Below are positions 56,144 to 61,912 of a stretch of DNA of 61,912 bases, piece after piece. The stretch's first letter is position 1; each line of letters begins with the position of its first letter. A program made the position numbers and the translations under genes. Below the pieces are notes generated by a model. That model ran no database searches. It had not been told where the DNA came from and worked only from the letters and a program-made list of their open reading frames with translations. The stretch spans positions 1 to 61,912 of the forward strand of contig CANJMS010000002.1 in the NCBI GenBank assembly GCA_947475825.1, read 5' to 3'. The stretch comes from Nitrosomonadales bacterium (GTDB taxonomy: Bacteria > Pseudomonadota > Gammaproteobacteria > Burkholderiales > Gallionellaceae).

Positions 56144-56268
56144 AGTAATCTCCTTTGAAATGGCAATCTACAGCGAGGTTTTGAAGGAGGCATTCTGCCA
56201 GTGTTCGGCTGACATGCAAAGGGGTGTGTTCTGCAGATAAGTCATGCAAAAACATTGTTTATAGAAGA

Positions 56269-56320
56269 TGGTGCCCCTGAACACGAATCGAACGTGTGAC
56301 CTACCCCTTAGGAGGGGGTC
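56269..56320 (-). other. tRNA-Arg(CCT) 3' fragment, attachment site
   Basis: On the minus strand the anticodon arm ACCCC-CTCCTAA-GGGGT (anticodon CCT) is followed by a T arm, ACACG-TTCGATT-CGTGT, and CAGGGGCACCA. The D arm and 5' acceptor strand are absent, and one extra T sits between T stem and acceptor. This is what remains when an element integrates into the 3' end of a tRNA gene. The integrase gene begins 160 bp to the right. The complete tRNA-Arg should be at the other end of the element, outside the window. Confidence 0.75.
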
Positions 56321-56480
56321 ATTTTAAGTATTTCCATCTGTTGATTGCCATTCATAAAAAACACTATAGATATAATAAAACAATTACATATAGAGTAATA
56401 TCATATTATTTGTGTTGATAGGTATTCCGGGATATTGATATAATCTGCCTACACAGCGCCTACACGGAAAGGTGGACAGC

Positions 56481-57827
56481 ATGAAACGGGAAAACTTTAC
56501 AGCGGCACGGGTTGACGGGTTCAAATGTCAGCCGGGTAAAAAGCAGAGCATCTATGGGGATGGAAAAACACCGGGGCTGGGGTTGCGTGTTACTGCGACC
56601 GGAGCCAAGTCCTACATATTCGAAACAAAACTAAACAATAAAACCATCCGCATGACCATAGGCGACCCGCGCAACTGGGCTATAGGGGATGCGCAAGCCG
56701 AAGCCTCACGCCTCAAGGTAATGACCGACCAAGGCATGGACCCGCGCCAAGTGATAGCCGCTGCCGCCGCCACCAAGAAAGCCGAAGCCGACGCCCTGAT
56801 TGCCAAGGAAGCCAGCGAATCGGTAACCGTTGCTGATGCGTGGCAAGTCTATATAGCTGACCGTAGCGCATCCATGAAAGACGGTAAGCCGGAATGGGGT
56901 GAAAGACACAAAGCGCACCACGCTTATTTTGTGCAAGCTGGTGGAGAAAAGCGCACCCGTGGCCGTCGCCCCGGCGAACCAAATAAAACCCGCCCCGGTA
57001 TTCTGGTGCCGCTGATGACCATGCGCCTTGCTGCCCTTGACGCAATTGCCATTGAGTCATGGTTGAAAAAGGAAGTCGCCCAAGCCCCGACCTCTGCCGC
57101 TAAAGCATTCCGCTTCTTGCGCACCTTCCTAACATGGTGTGCCAAACATGAAACCTACAGTGCCGCCGTTCAAGCTGGTGCGTGTCAGGCCGATGATGTA
57201 AAAAAGATGGTGCCCAAACCCAAAACCAAGCCAAACGACTGCCTGCGCCGGGCGCAAATCAAGCCGTGGTTTGAAGCCGTGCAAAAGATTGGCAATCCGG
57301 TAATCGCCGCCTATTTGCAGGGCTTGCTATTAACCGGTGCGCGCCGCAACGAGTTGGCCACACTACGCTGGGCTGATGTGGATTTTCAGTGGAAGAGTTT
57401 GACCATCCGCGACAAGGTGGAAGGGGAGCGCACTATTCCGCTGACCCCTTATCTGGAGCATTTAATCTCATGGTTACCGCGCCGTAATGAGTTTGTTTTC
57501 AGTAGCCCCACCGCCGCATCAAGAAGGCTTGAAGAGCCGCGCAATCCACACAACAAGGCACTTGCCGCCGCCGCACTTCCTGCACTGTCCCTGCATGGTT
57601 TGCGCCGTTCCTTTGGCACCTTGTCAGAGTGGGTGGAAGTCCCTGCCGGAATTGTTGCGCAGATTATGGGACACAAACCCAGCGCGATAGCTGAAAAGCA
57701 TTACATACAACGGGAACTCGACTTGCTGCACATGTGGCACGTAAAAATTGAAGCGTGGATATTAGAGCAGGCTGAAATCAAGTTTGTGCCAGTGCAAGCG
57801 GGTTTACGGGTGGTGCAAAAGCAATAA
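56481..57827 (+). CDS. tyrosine integrase (P4-type, DUF4102 N-terminus)
   Basis: A 448-residue site-specific recombinase. The N-terminal arm domain shows KQSIYGDGKTPGLGLRVTATGAKSYIFE and RMTIGDPRNWAIGDAQAEASRLKVM, typical of tRNA-targeting integrases. The catalytic domain carries R in LTGARRNELATLRW, HxxR in LHGLRRSFGTL, H in IMGHKPSAIAEKHYI and the Tyr nucleophile in the same stretch. The GTG at 56472 is an alternative start. It adjoins the tRNA-Arg fragment and points into the element, so it is very likely the enzyme that integrated it. Confidence 0.93.
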   Translation: MKRENFTAARVDGFKCQPGKKQSIYGDGKTPGLGLRVTATGAKSYIFETKLNNKTIRMTIGDPRNWAIGDAQAEASRLKVMTDQGMDPRQVIAAAAATKKAEADALIAKEASESVTVADAWQVYIADRSASMKDGKPEWGERHKAHHAYFVQAGGEKRTRGRRPGEPNKTRPGILVPLMTMRLAALDAIAIESWLKKEVAQAPTSAAKAFRFLRTFLTWCAKHETYSAAVQAGACQADDVKKMVPKPKTKPNDCLRRAQIKPWFEAVQKIGNPVIAAYLQGLLLTGARRNELATLRWADVDFQWKSLTIRDKVEGERTIPLTPYLEHLISWLPRRNEFVFSSPTAASRRLEEPRNPHNKALAAAALPALSLHGLRRSFGTLSEWVEVPAGIVAQIMGHKPSAIAEKHYIQRELDLLHMWHVKIEAWILEQAEIKFVPVQAGLRVVQKQ

Positions 57828-57878
57828 TAAAAGTAACTACAAATATCAATTGACTTCAACAATAAACGTAACTACTCT
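57826..57878 (+). promoter_or_regulatory. brnTA promoter with direct repeats
   Basis: TTGACT (57850-57855), a 17-base spacer and TACTCT (57873-57878) make a good sigma-70 promoter ending 6 bases before the brnT ATG, so the leader is very short or the start site lies beside the ATG. Two direct repeats, AATAAAAGTAACTAC (57826-57840) and AATAAACGTAACTAC (57861-57875), 35 bp apart, overlap it and are probable BrnA operator sites. Confidence 0.55.
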
Positions 57879-57883
57879 AATGC

Positions 57884-58153
57884 ATGAAAGTAATTTTCGA
57901 CGAAGCCAAGGATGTCCTGAATAAAATCAAACATGGCTTGTCGTTGACCGAAGCTACAAAGCTGGAATGGGAAGACGCATTGATATGGCAGGACACCCTC
58001 CGCGATTATGGCGAAGCACGCATGATTGCATTGGGTGCGGTTGGTGAGCGGCTGTATTGCGTGGTTTATGTTGACCGTGAAGATGTGCGGCGAATAATCA
58101 GCTTACGCAAGACCAATAACAGGGAGAAAAAACTTTATGTATCTAACAACTAA
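57884..58153 (+). CDS. brnT: BrnT-family toxin
   Basis: An 89-residue ribonuclease toxin of the BrnT family: IFDEAKDVLNKIKHGLSLTEATKLEWEDALIWQD, then EARMIALGAVGERLYCVVYVDREDVRRIISLRKTNNREKKLY, with the characteristic ISLRKxNxRExxxY end. It overlaps brnA by 17 bases, so the two are co-translated. Toxin-first order is normal for brnTA. It sits just inside the integrative element and may stabilise it. Confidence 0.93.
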   Translation: MKVIFDEAKDVLNKIKHGLSLTEATKLEWEDALIWQDTLRDYGEARMIALGAVGERLYCVVYVDREDVRRIISLRKTNNREKKLYVSNN

Positions 58154-58418
58154 ATCCGGTAAAAAAATCCTGCTCAATACGCCTGAAGAAGATGCACAGA
58201 TTACTGCTGCTGCTTTGTCCGACCCCGACAATCTGCCACTAACTGATGCAGAGCTAAAACAATTTAGACCAATGCGCGGAAGACCACTAGGCAGCGGAAA
58301 AAAAGAGCAGGTAACGCTGCGGCTGGATGCGGAAATTCTGGATAAATTCAAGTCCACTGGCAACGGCTGGCAAACCCGCATCAATGACGTGCTAAGGAAT
58401 TGGGCGAAACGTCACTGA
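58137..58418 (+). CDS. brnA: BrnA-family antitoxin
   Basis: A 93-residue antitoxin with the BrnA C-terminal ribbon-helix-helix: RPLGSGKKEQVTLRLDAEILDKFKSTGNGWQTRINDVLRNWAK. The N-terminal half (TPEEDAQITAAALSDPDNLPLTDAELKQF) is the toxin-binding part. BrnA represses brnTA, probably through the direct repeats at 57826-57875. Confidence 0.93.
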   Translation: MYLTTKSGKKILLNTPEEDAQITAAALSDPDNLPLTDAELKQFRPMRGRPLGSGKKEQVTLRLDAEILDKFKSTGNGWQTRINDVLRNWAKRH

Positions 58419-58523
58419 CAGAGTTTACCCCCGCCTAGTTTTAGCGGACGAAAAGCCGGACACTTTCACTGGCCTGACGGGGGTTCCTTATTTTGAAAGC
58501 GTATTTTGAAAGGAATGCGAACA

Positions 58524-59183
58524 ATGAACAGAATCCAGTTAGCGCAATTGCGGGATGTTGCAATCGAACACCTACCCGCTGCACAGGAAAAACGTGCGAT
58601 GCTCAAGAAACATTGGGCAAGCGAAACAACATACAGCAATAGCCTATATCTCACTGCATTAATGACCTTGGGGCAAGCTGGAGCAACAGCCGCCGAGATA
58701 GCCGCCGCGCAACTGCTTGAGGCACTAGGGATGTGGGTAAGTTACGACCCAAACTCCCCCGAACTGAAAGAGTTTGACCCCAAAGACCTGCGCGAACTTG
58801 CCATAAGAAATATTGGGGATGCCGTCAGTACACTGGGCAAAGTAACAGGCCGGGATATGGCGCACCTGATGCCTGCTAACGCACCCGCCGCGAAGGTGGA
58901 AGCCGGGGGAATCACAAGCTCAAGTGGTGGTGATTGGAAAGCGCAAGCCCGTGAGATTGCTGATGAGTGTTTTGACCATGACACAAATGCAACCCCAACT
59001 GTCCGCGATTCACTTGCTACTAAAGACACCCTTGGAGATATTACTGGTGGTTACTGTTTCCGCGTCATGGGGCTGATGCAGGAACGTGGCATAAAGGGGC
59101 CGCGTGGAATTATCACTAACCCCGCAACTATAATGCGCGAAGCATTGCAAGGGAAGTTATGGTGGGCAAATAAAAAAAAGTGA
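58524..59183 (+). CDS. hypothetical protein of integrative element
   Basis: A 219-residue soluble, mostly helical protein not recognised. The N-terminal half has SETTYSNSLYLTALMTLGQAGATAAEIAAAQLLEALGMW. The middle is Ala/Gly-rich (NAPAAKVEAGGITSSSGGDW) and the C-terminal part has AREIADECFDHDTNATPTVRDSLA, MGLMQERGIKGPRGIITNPATIMREALQGKLWW. The ending is the kind seen in phage or plasmid DNA-binding proteins, a guess only. ATG 58524 has an AAAGGA site upstream. A terminator follows at 59253-59287. Confidence 0.6.
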   Translation: MNRIQLAQLRDVAIEHLPAAQEKRAMLKKHWASETTYSNSLYLTALMTLGQAGATAAEIAAAQLLEALGMWVSYDPNSPELKEFDPKDLRELAIRNIGDAVSTLGKVTGRDMAHLMPANAPAAKVEAGGITSSSGGDWKAQAREIADECFDHDTNATPTVRDSLATKDTLGDITGGYCFRVMGLMQERGIKGPRGIITNPATIMREALQGKLWWANKKK

Positions 59184-59252
59184 GAGTGGGGAACGTGGGA
59201 AAAATGGGGAACGTATAAAAAGACATTTCCCCAGTATTGAATAAAGTTGATT

Positions 59253-59287
59253 AAAGCCCGAAGCCATATAGGTTTGCGGGCTTTTTT
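59253..59287 (+). terminator. rho-independent terminator
   Basis: AAAGCCCG (59253-59260) pairs with CGGGCTTTTTT (59277-59287), giving a GC stem with a T-run. It ends transcription after the 219-residue gene. The 60 bases before it carry GGGGAACGT twice. Confidence 0.75.
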
Positions 59288-59369
59288 ATTTGTTGTTGGT
59301 GGGGAATTTCCCCAGGACTTAAATACATTTCTAGAAATTCCAGATTCGCTGGAATGGACGGAGAAAAAA

Positions 59370-59597
59370 ATGAGTGAATTACCCGCAACTTCCGCCGCAC
59401 ACTTCCCACCACTGGAGCAGGTAACACGCCCCACGGTTCCCACTGACCAAGCCGCGTATTACCTGAATAGACAGCCTCAAACGCTTCGTGCGTGGGCGTG
59501 TTTGGAAAATGGGGCATTAAGACCTCTCAGAATTTCAGGGCGTTTAGCATGGAAAATTGCTGAGATTAAAGTCTTGCTGGAAGGCGGAGCTGTATGA
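59370..59597 (+). CDS. small helix-turn-helix protein (excisionase/MerR-like)
   Basis: A 75-residue protein: PTVPTDQAAYYLNRQPQTLRAWACLENGALRPLRISGRLAWKIAEIKVLL. This is the winged-helix pattern of AlpA/excisionase-type or MerR-like DNA-binding proteins that control excision or replication genes. The ATG at 59370 is preceded by GACGGAGAA. Its stop overlaps the next start (ATGA), so it opens a tightly packed operon of four genes ending in the replication protein. Confidence 0.75.
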   Translation: MSELPATSAAHFPPLEQVTRPTVPTDQAAYYLNRQPQTLRAWACLENGALRPLRISGRLAWKIAEIKVLLEGGAV

Positions 59598-59779
59598 ATA
59601 AGCCCGCAGAGCAACTTGCCACAAACTTATTAATGGCTGCCATATCTGCACTGGGCGCGGAAGGTTCGACAACTTCACCAATAGACCGCAAGCGACTATT
59701 TGATGCCGTGGTTGCCATTGAAAATGCGTGCGTTATTGACGGAAAATTCAAGTGGAAAAATGCGTGGTGCACAAAATGA
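59594..59779 (+). CDS. small hypothetical protein
   Basis: A 61-residue protein (EQLATNLLMAAISALGAEGS, DRKRLFDAVVAIENACVIDGKF) with no recognised domain. It overlaps its neighbours at both ends by 4 bases (ATGA), strong evidence that it is translated. Its position before a primase-helicase suggests a role in replication or copy control. Confidence 0.6.
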   Translation: MNKPAEQLATNLLMAAISALGAEGSTTSPIDRKRLFDAVVAIENACVIDGKFKWKNAWCTK

Positions 59780-59883
59780 CCCGCGCCACTATTGTTATAA
59801 GCCGGATCATGGCGGTGGTGCATCCAGACTATGTGCTATTGGCCGCGCTGATTTGCCTGCTGTTGTGGGGTGCGCCATGGTGA
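59776..59883 (+). CDS. 35-residue single-helix membrane peptide
   Basis: MTRATIVISRIMAVVHPDYV, then LLAALICLLLWGAPW: a basic start and one strongly hydrophobic segment. The start overlaps the previous stop (ATGA), and its own stop lies 4 bases into the next gene (ATGGTGA). It may be a true small membrane protein, or mainly a coupling leader for the replication gene; the sequence cannot decide. Confidence 0.45.
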   Translation: MTRATIVISRIMAVVHPDYVLLAALICLLLWGAPW

Positions 59884-61841
59884 ACCAAATCGAACGCGCT
59901 GCGGATGCACTTCACCACCTGGATGCAGGGTGCGCCCGTGATGAGTGGGTACGTGCTGGCATGGCCGCGAAGTCTGCCGGATTAGGGTTTGATGACTTCA
60001 ACAACTGGAGCGCATCCGCCGGGAATTATTCCGGTGAAAATGAATGCCGCACTGTTTGGAAATCGTTTGCAGAATCGGGAGCGGTGACACCTGCAACACT
60101 TTTCGGAATGGCATTCGCACAAGGCTGGAAAGACCCCGCCAAAACACGCACCAAGCCGATAAATGGAAGCCTTCCCAGCCAACCACTTGCCCATGAAAAA
60201 ATAAACGGCCACAAGCCCGTTAACCAAGCCGCAAGTGCAAATGCTGTTGCTGTTTGGGAGCGGTGCATACCTGCGACACCTGCCGAAGCATACATTGACC
60301 GCAAACGAGGCAAGCCGGACGGGTTAAGAGTTTATCCGGCAAGTGCCGAGCCGCTGATTATCGCTGGTGAAAATGTAACAGGCTATCTGGTGGTGCCATG
60401 CTGGTGCGGTGACCAATTGCAAACGCTGCAATTCATTCCGCCGGACAAAGGGAAAAAATTAAATCTTCCGGGCGCACAACTCAATTCTGGATTTTTTACC
60501 GTGGGCGAGATAACCGACCGAGTTTATATATGCGAAGGAATCGGGACAGCGTGGGCGTGTAACACTGCATCGGGAGCCGCCGCCGTGGTTTGTTTTGGTG
60601 CTGGCAATATGTCCAAGGTGGCCAAGTCACTGCGCGACAAATACCCTGCCGCCCGTTTGGTGATAGTGCCTGAACGTGGCAAGGAAGCCGATGCCGAAAA
60701 GATAGCCGCTGATGTTGCTGGCCAGTGGGCAGCGATGCCCACCGACAAGCCTTCAAATTACGATGCAAATGATTATCTAAAGGATAACGACCCCGCTGCA
60801 TTAGCCGCCCTGCTGGAACGCGCTACAGAGCCGCCTATCAACTACCCCTTAAGCGTGGCATTCGCTGATGAACTCACAAACGAATTTACGCCGCCGGATG
60901 AAATTGTGGAGGGTGTATTAACTGCTGGCGATGGGAGCATTCTTTATGGTGACAGCAATTCAGGAAAAACATTTTTAGTTATTGATATGGCGTGCGCTGT
61001 TGCGCGTGGTGTGCCATGGATGGGGAAACAGACAGAGCCGGGGCTTGTGATTTATCTGGCCGCAGAATCGCCCGCATCGGTGCGCAGTCGCATTCAAGCC
61101 TATCAGCGACACCATGGAGTTAAGGTTCCGAACTTCGCCATTGTGCAAAGCCCTATAGACCTGTTTGACGGGGATGCTGACACCGACAAGCTGATTCAAT
61201 TGGTGAAGCAAATCGAGCAGCAAAAGGGGCAACTGGCACGCTTGATAATTGGTGACACGCTGGCACGCCTATCCGCTGGTGCGAATGAAAACGCCGGGCA
61301 GGATATGGGGTTAGTGGTGCGAAGGTTTGACCGCATCCGTACAGAATGTGAAGCGCACTTTTTGTTGATACACCATAGCGGAAAAAATGCCGCTGCCGGG
61401 GCGCGTGGGTGGAGTGGCGTGCGGGCTGCTGTTGATACTGAAATCGAAGTGACCGATTCACCTGCTGGGAAGTGTGCAGAAATCACAAAGCAACGCGACC
61501 TAAGCACCAAGGGCGACCGCATCGGGTTCAAACTTCATGTTGTGACGCTAGGCTTGACCAAGTGGAAAACCCCCGCCACAAGCTGCGTGGTGATGCCTGC
61601 TGATGCACCAGAAAAACAATCCGGGAAGCGTATCAGTGAGGTGGGCGGTGCGATTGTTGAAATGCTGCGCACCAAAGGGGCGGGCGTTAAAAAGAAAGAT
61701 GTAGTCGCGCACTTCGCCGAAAGATATGTGAGTAGTGCTGTTTACCGCGAACTTAAAAAGCTGGTGGAAGGCGGGCAGGTTAAAGAGTTGATGGGCGTGG
61801 TTAGTGCCGAAATTAGCGAGGTGCGAAATGGTGCGAATTAG
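59877..61841 (+). CDS. PriCT/toprim-like/AAA replication protein (primase-helicase)
   Basis: A 654-residue protein. Residues about 1-80 are a PriCT-2-like helical domain (IERAADALHHLDAGCARDEWVRAGMAAKSAG). About 140-310 is a toprim-like DNA primase region (AYIDRKRGKPDGLRV, FIPPDKGKKLNLPGAQL, VYICEGIGTAWACNTASGAAAVVCFGAGNM). About 340-560 is a RepA-like AAA ATPase with Walker A ILYGDSNSGKTFLVIDMACAVARG, Walker B-like LARLIIGDTLARLSAG and HFLLIHHSGKN, RGWSGVRAAVDTEIEV. A C-terminal winged helix follows. It would replicate the excised element. The real start is ATG 59877 (MVNQIERAAD), coupled to the small gene before it. Confidence 0.88.
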   Translation: MVNQIERAADALHHLDAGCARDEWVRAGMAAKSAGLGFDDFNNWSASAGNYSGENECRTVWKSFAESGAVTPATLFGMAFAQGWKDPAKTRTKPINGSLPSQPLAHEKINGHKPVNQAASANAVAVWERCIPATPAEAYIDRKRGKPDGLRVYPASAEPLIIAGENVTGYLVVPCWCGDQLQTLQFIPPDKGKKLNLPGAQLNSGFFTVGEITDRVYICEGIGTAWACNTASGAAAVVCFGAGNMSKVAKSLRDKYPAARLVIVPERGKEADAEKIAADVAGQWAAMPTDKPSNYDANDYLKDNDPAALAALLERATEPPINYPLSVAFADELTNEFTPPDEIVEGVLTAGDGSILYGDSNSGKTFLVIDMACAVARGVPWMGKQTEPGLVIYLAAESPASVRSRIQAYQRHHGVKVPNFAIVQSPIDLFDGDADTDKLIQLVKQIEQQKGQLARLIIGDTLARLSAGANENAGQDMGLVVRRFDRIRTECEAHFLLIHHSGKNAAAGARGWSGVRAAVDTEIEVTDSPAGKCAEITKQRDLSTKGDRIGFKLHVVTLGLTKWKTPATSCVVMPADAPEKQSGKRISEVGGAIVEMLRTKGAGVKKKDVVAHFAERYVSSAVYRELKKLVEGGQVKELMGVVSAEISEVRNGAN

Positions 61842-61912
61842 TGCTAAACACCTATCTGCACCCGAGGTTAGTTTAGTGCCAATTGGTGCCAAACCCTATA
61901 GGGTGGCACCAA
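61806..61912. repeat. GGTGC/GTGCCAA repeats at window edge
   Basis: Words GGTGCGAA, AGTGCTAAA, AGTGCCAATT, GGTGCCAAA and GGTGGCACC recur within 90 bases at and after the end of the replication gene. This could be the start of an iteron-type origin of the integrative element, but the window ends here. Confidence 0.35.

Noticed and set aside
56269-56320. A possible complete tRNA-Arg gene
   Set aside because: Only the anticodon arm, T arm and 3' acceptor are present; the 5' acceptor strand and D arm are missing, and there is an extra base. It is treated as an attachment-site remnant.

Overview
The window looks like a chromosome segment of a betaproteobacterium, most likely of the Nitrosomonadales/Gallionellaceae type. 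This is an inference from gene content and order: a hopanoid-precursor hpnC-hpnD-hpnE set, dapC-dapD and dapE-prmB clusters, ratA-rnfH facing smpB, kdsB-Trm112-lpxK-exbD-exbB, recJ-prfB, and lysS-rmuC-nadE. No rRNA, complete tRNA or CRISPR array was seen.

Bases 1-28,950 are mostly core genome. From left to right: a short decayed stretch (DUF1566 gene, truncated AbiU2-like gene); scpB-scpA; a small GDCCVxC metal-site protein; trpS; an M50 protease; a Sua5/YciO protein; a PHP phosphoesterase; rnfH-ratA; smpB; hpnE-hpnD-hpnC; prmB-dapE; pilU; then a stress-type cassette (small membrane protein, DUF883, YqjE, YqjK) lying between two IS remnants; dapD-dapC; a DMT transporter; a GlcG/HbpS-like protein; adk; kdsB; a Trm112 protein; lpxK; exbD-exbB; recJ; and prfB with its programmed +1 frameshift.

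Bases 28,950-46,960 are an accessory region that separates prfB from lysS, two genes that are neighbours in many proteobacteria. It holds IS1380 and IS21 remnants, three broken pieces of an aminopeptidase N gene, a decayed hicAB pair, a J-domain-like protein, a RIO-type kinase, an XRE/ImmA-IrrE protease overlapping a PIN-domain protein, a truncated AAA ATPase, a truncated MFS transporter, a type I restriction hsdS and hsdR without hsdM (with a toxin-antitoxin pair lodged between them), and a second toxin-antitoxin pair with a clear palindromic operator.

Bases 46,968-56,143 return to core genes: lysS, rmuC, nadE, a gene remnant, nnrD, lplT, alr and mdh. The mdh reading frame has no ATG, GTG or TTG in front of its Rossmann motif. 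At 56,269 a tRNA-Arg(CCT) 3' fragment marks the edge of an integrative element that runs off the right end: tyrosine integrase, brnT-brnA, small genes, an HTH protein and a PriCT/toprim-like/AAA replication protein.

Several small repeat families lie over this. One is a MITE-like element of about 235-273 bp (three copies, each flanked by TTAG). Another is a 19-20 bp palindrome, CATTGTCCCCTTGTGGGAC, found five times in or beside genes. It is read in-frame inside kdsB, recJ (twice) and mdh, in all three forward frames, much as Rickettsia palindromic elements are. This in-frame palindrome family and its compound array in recJ are the most unusual things in the window.
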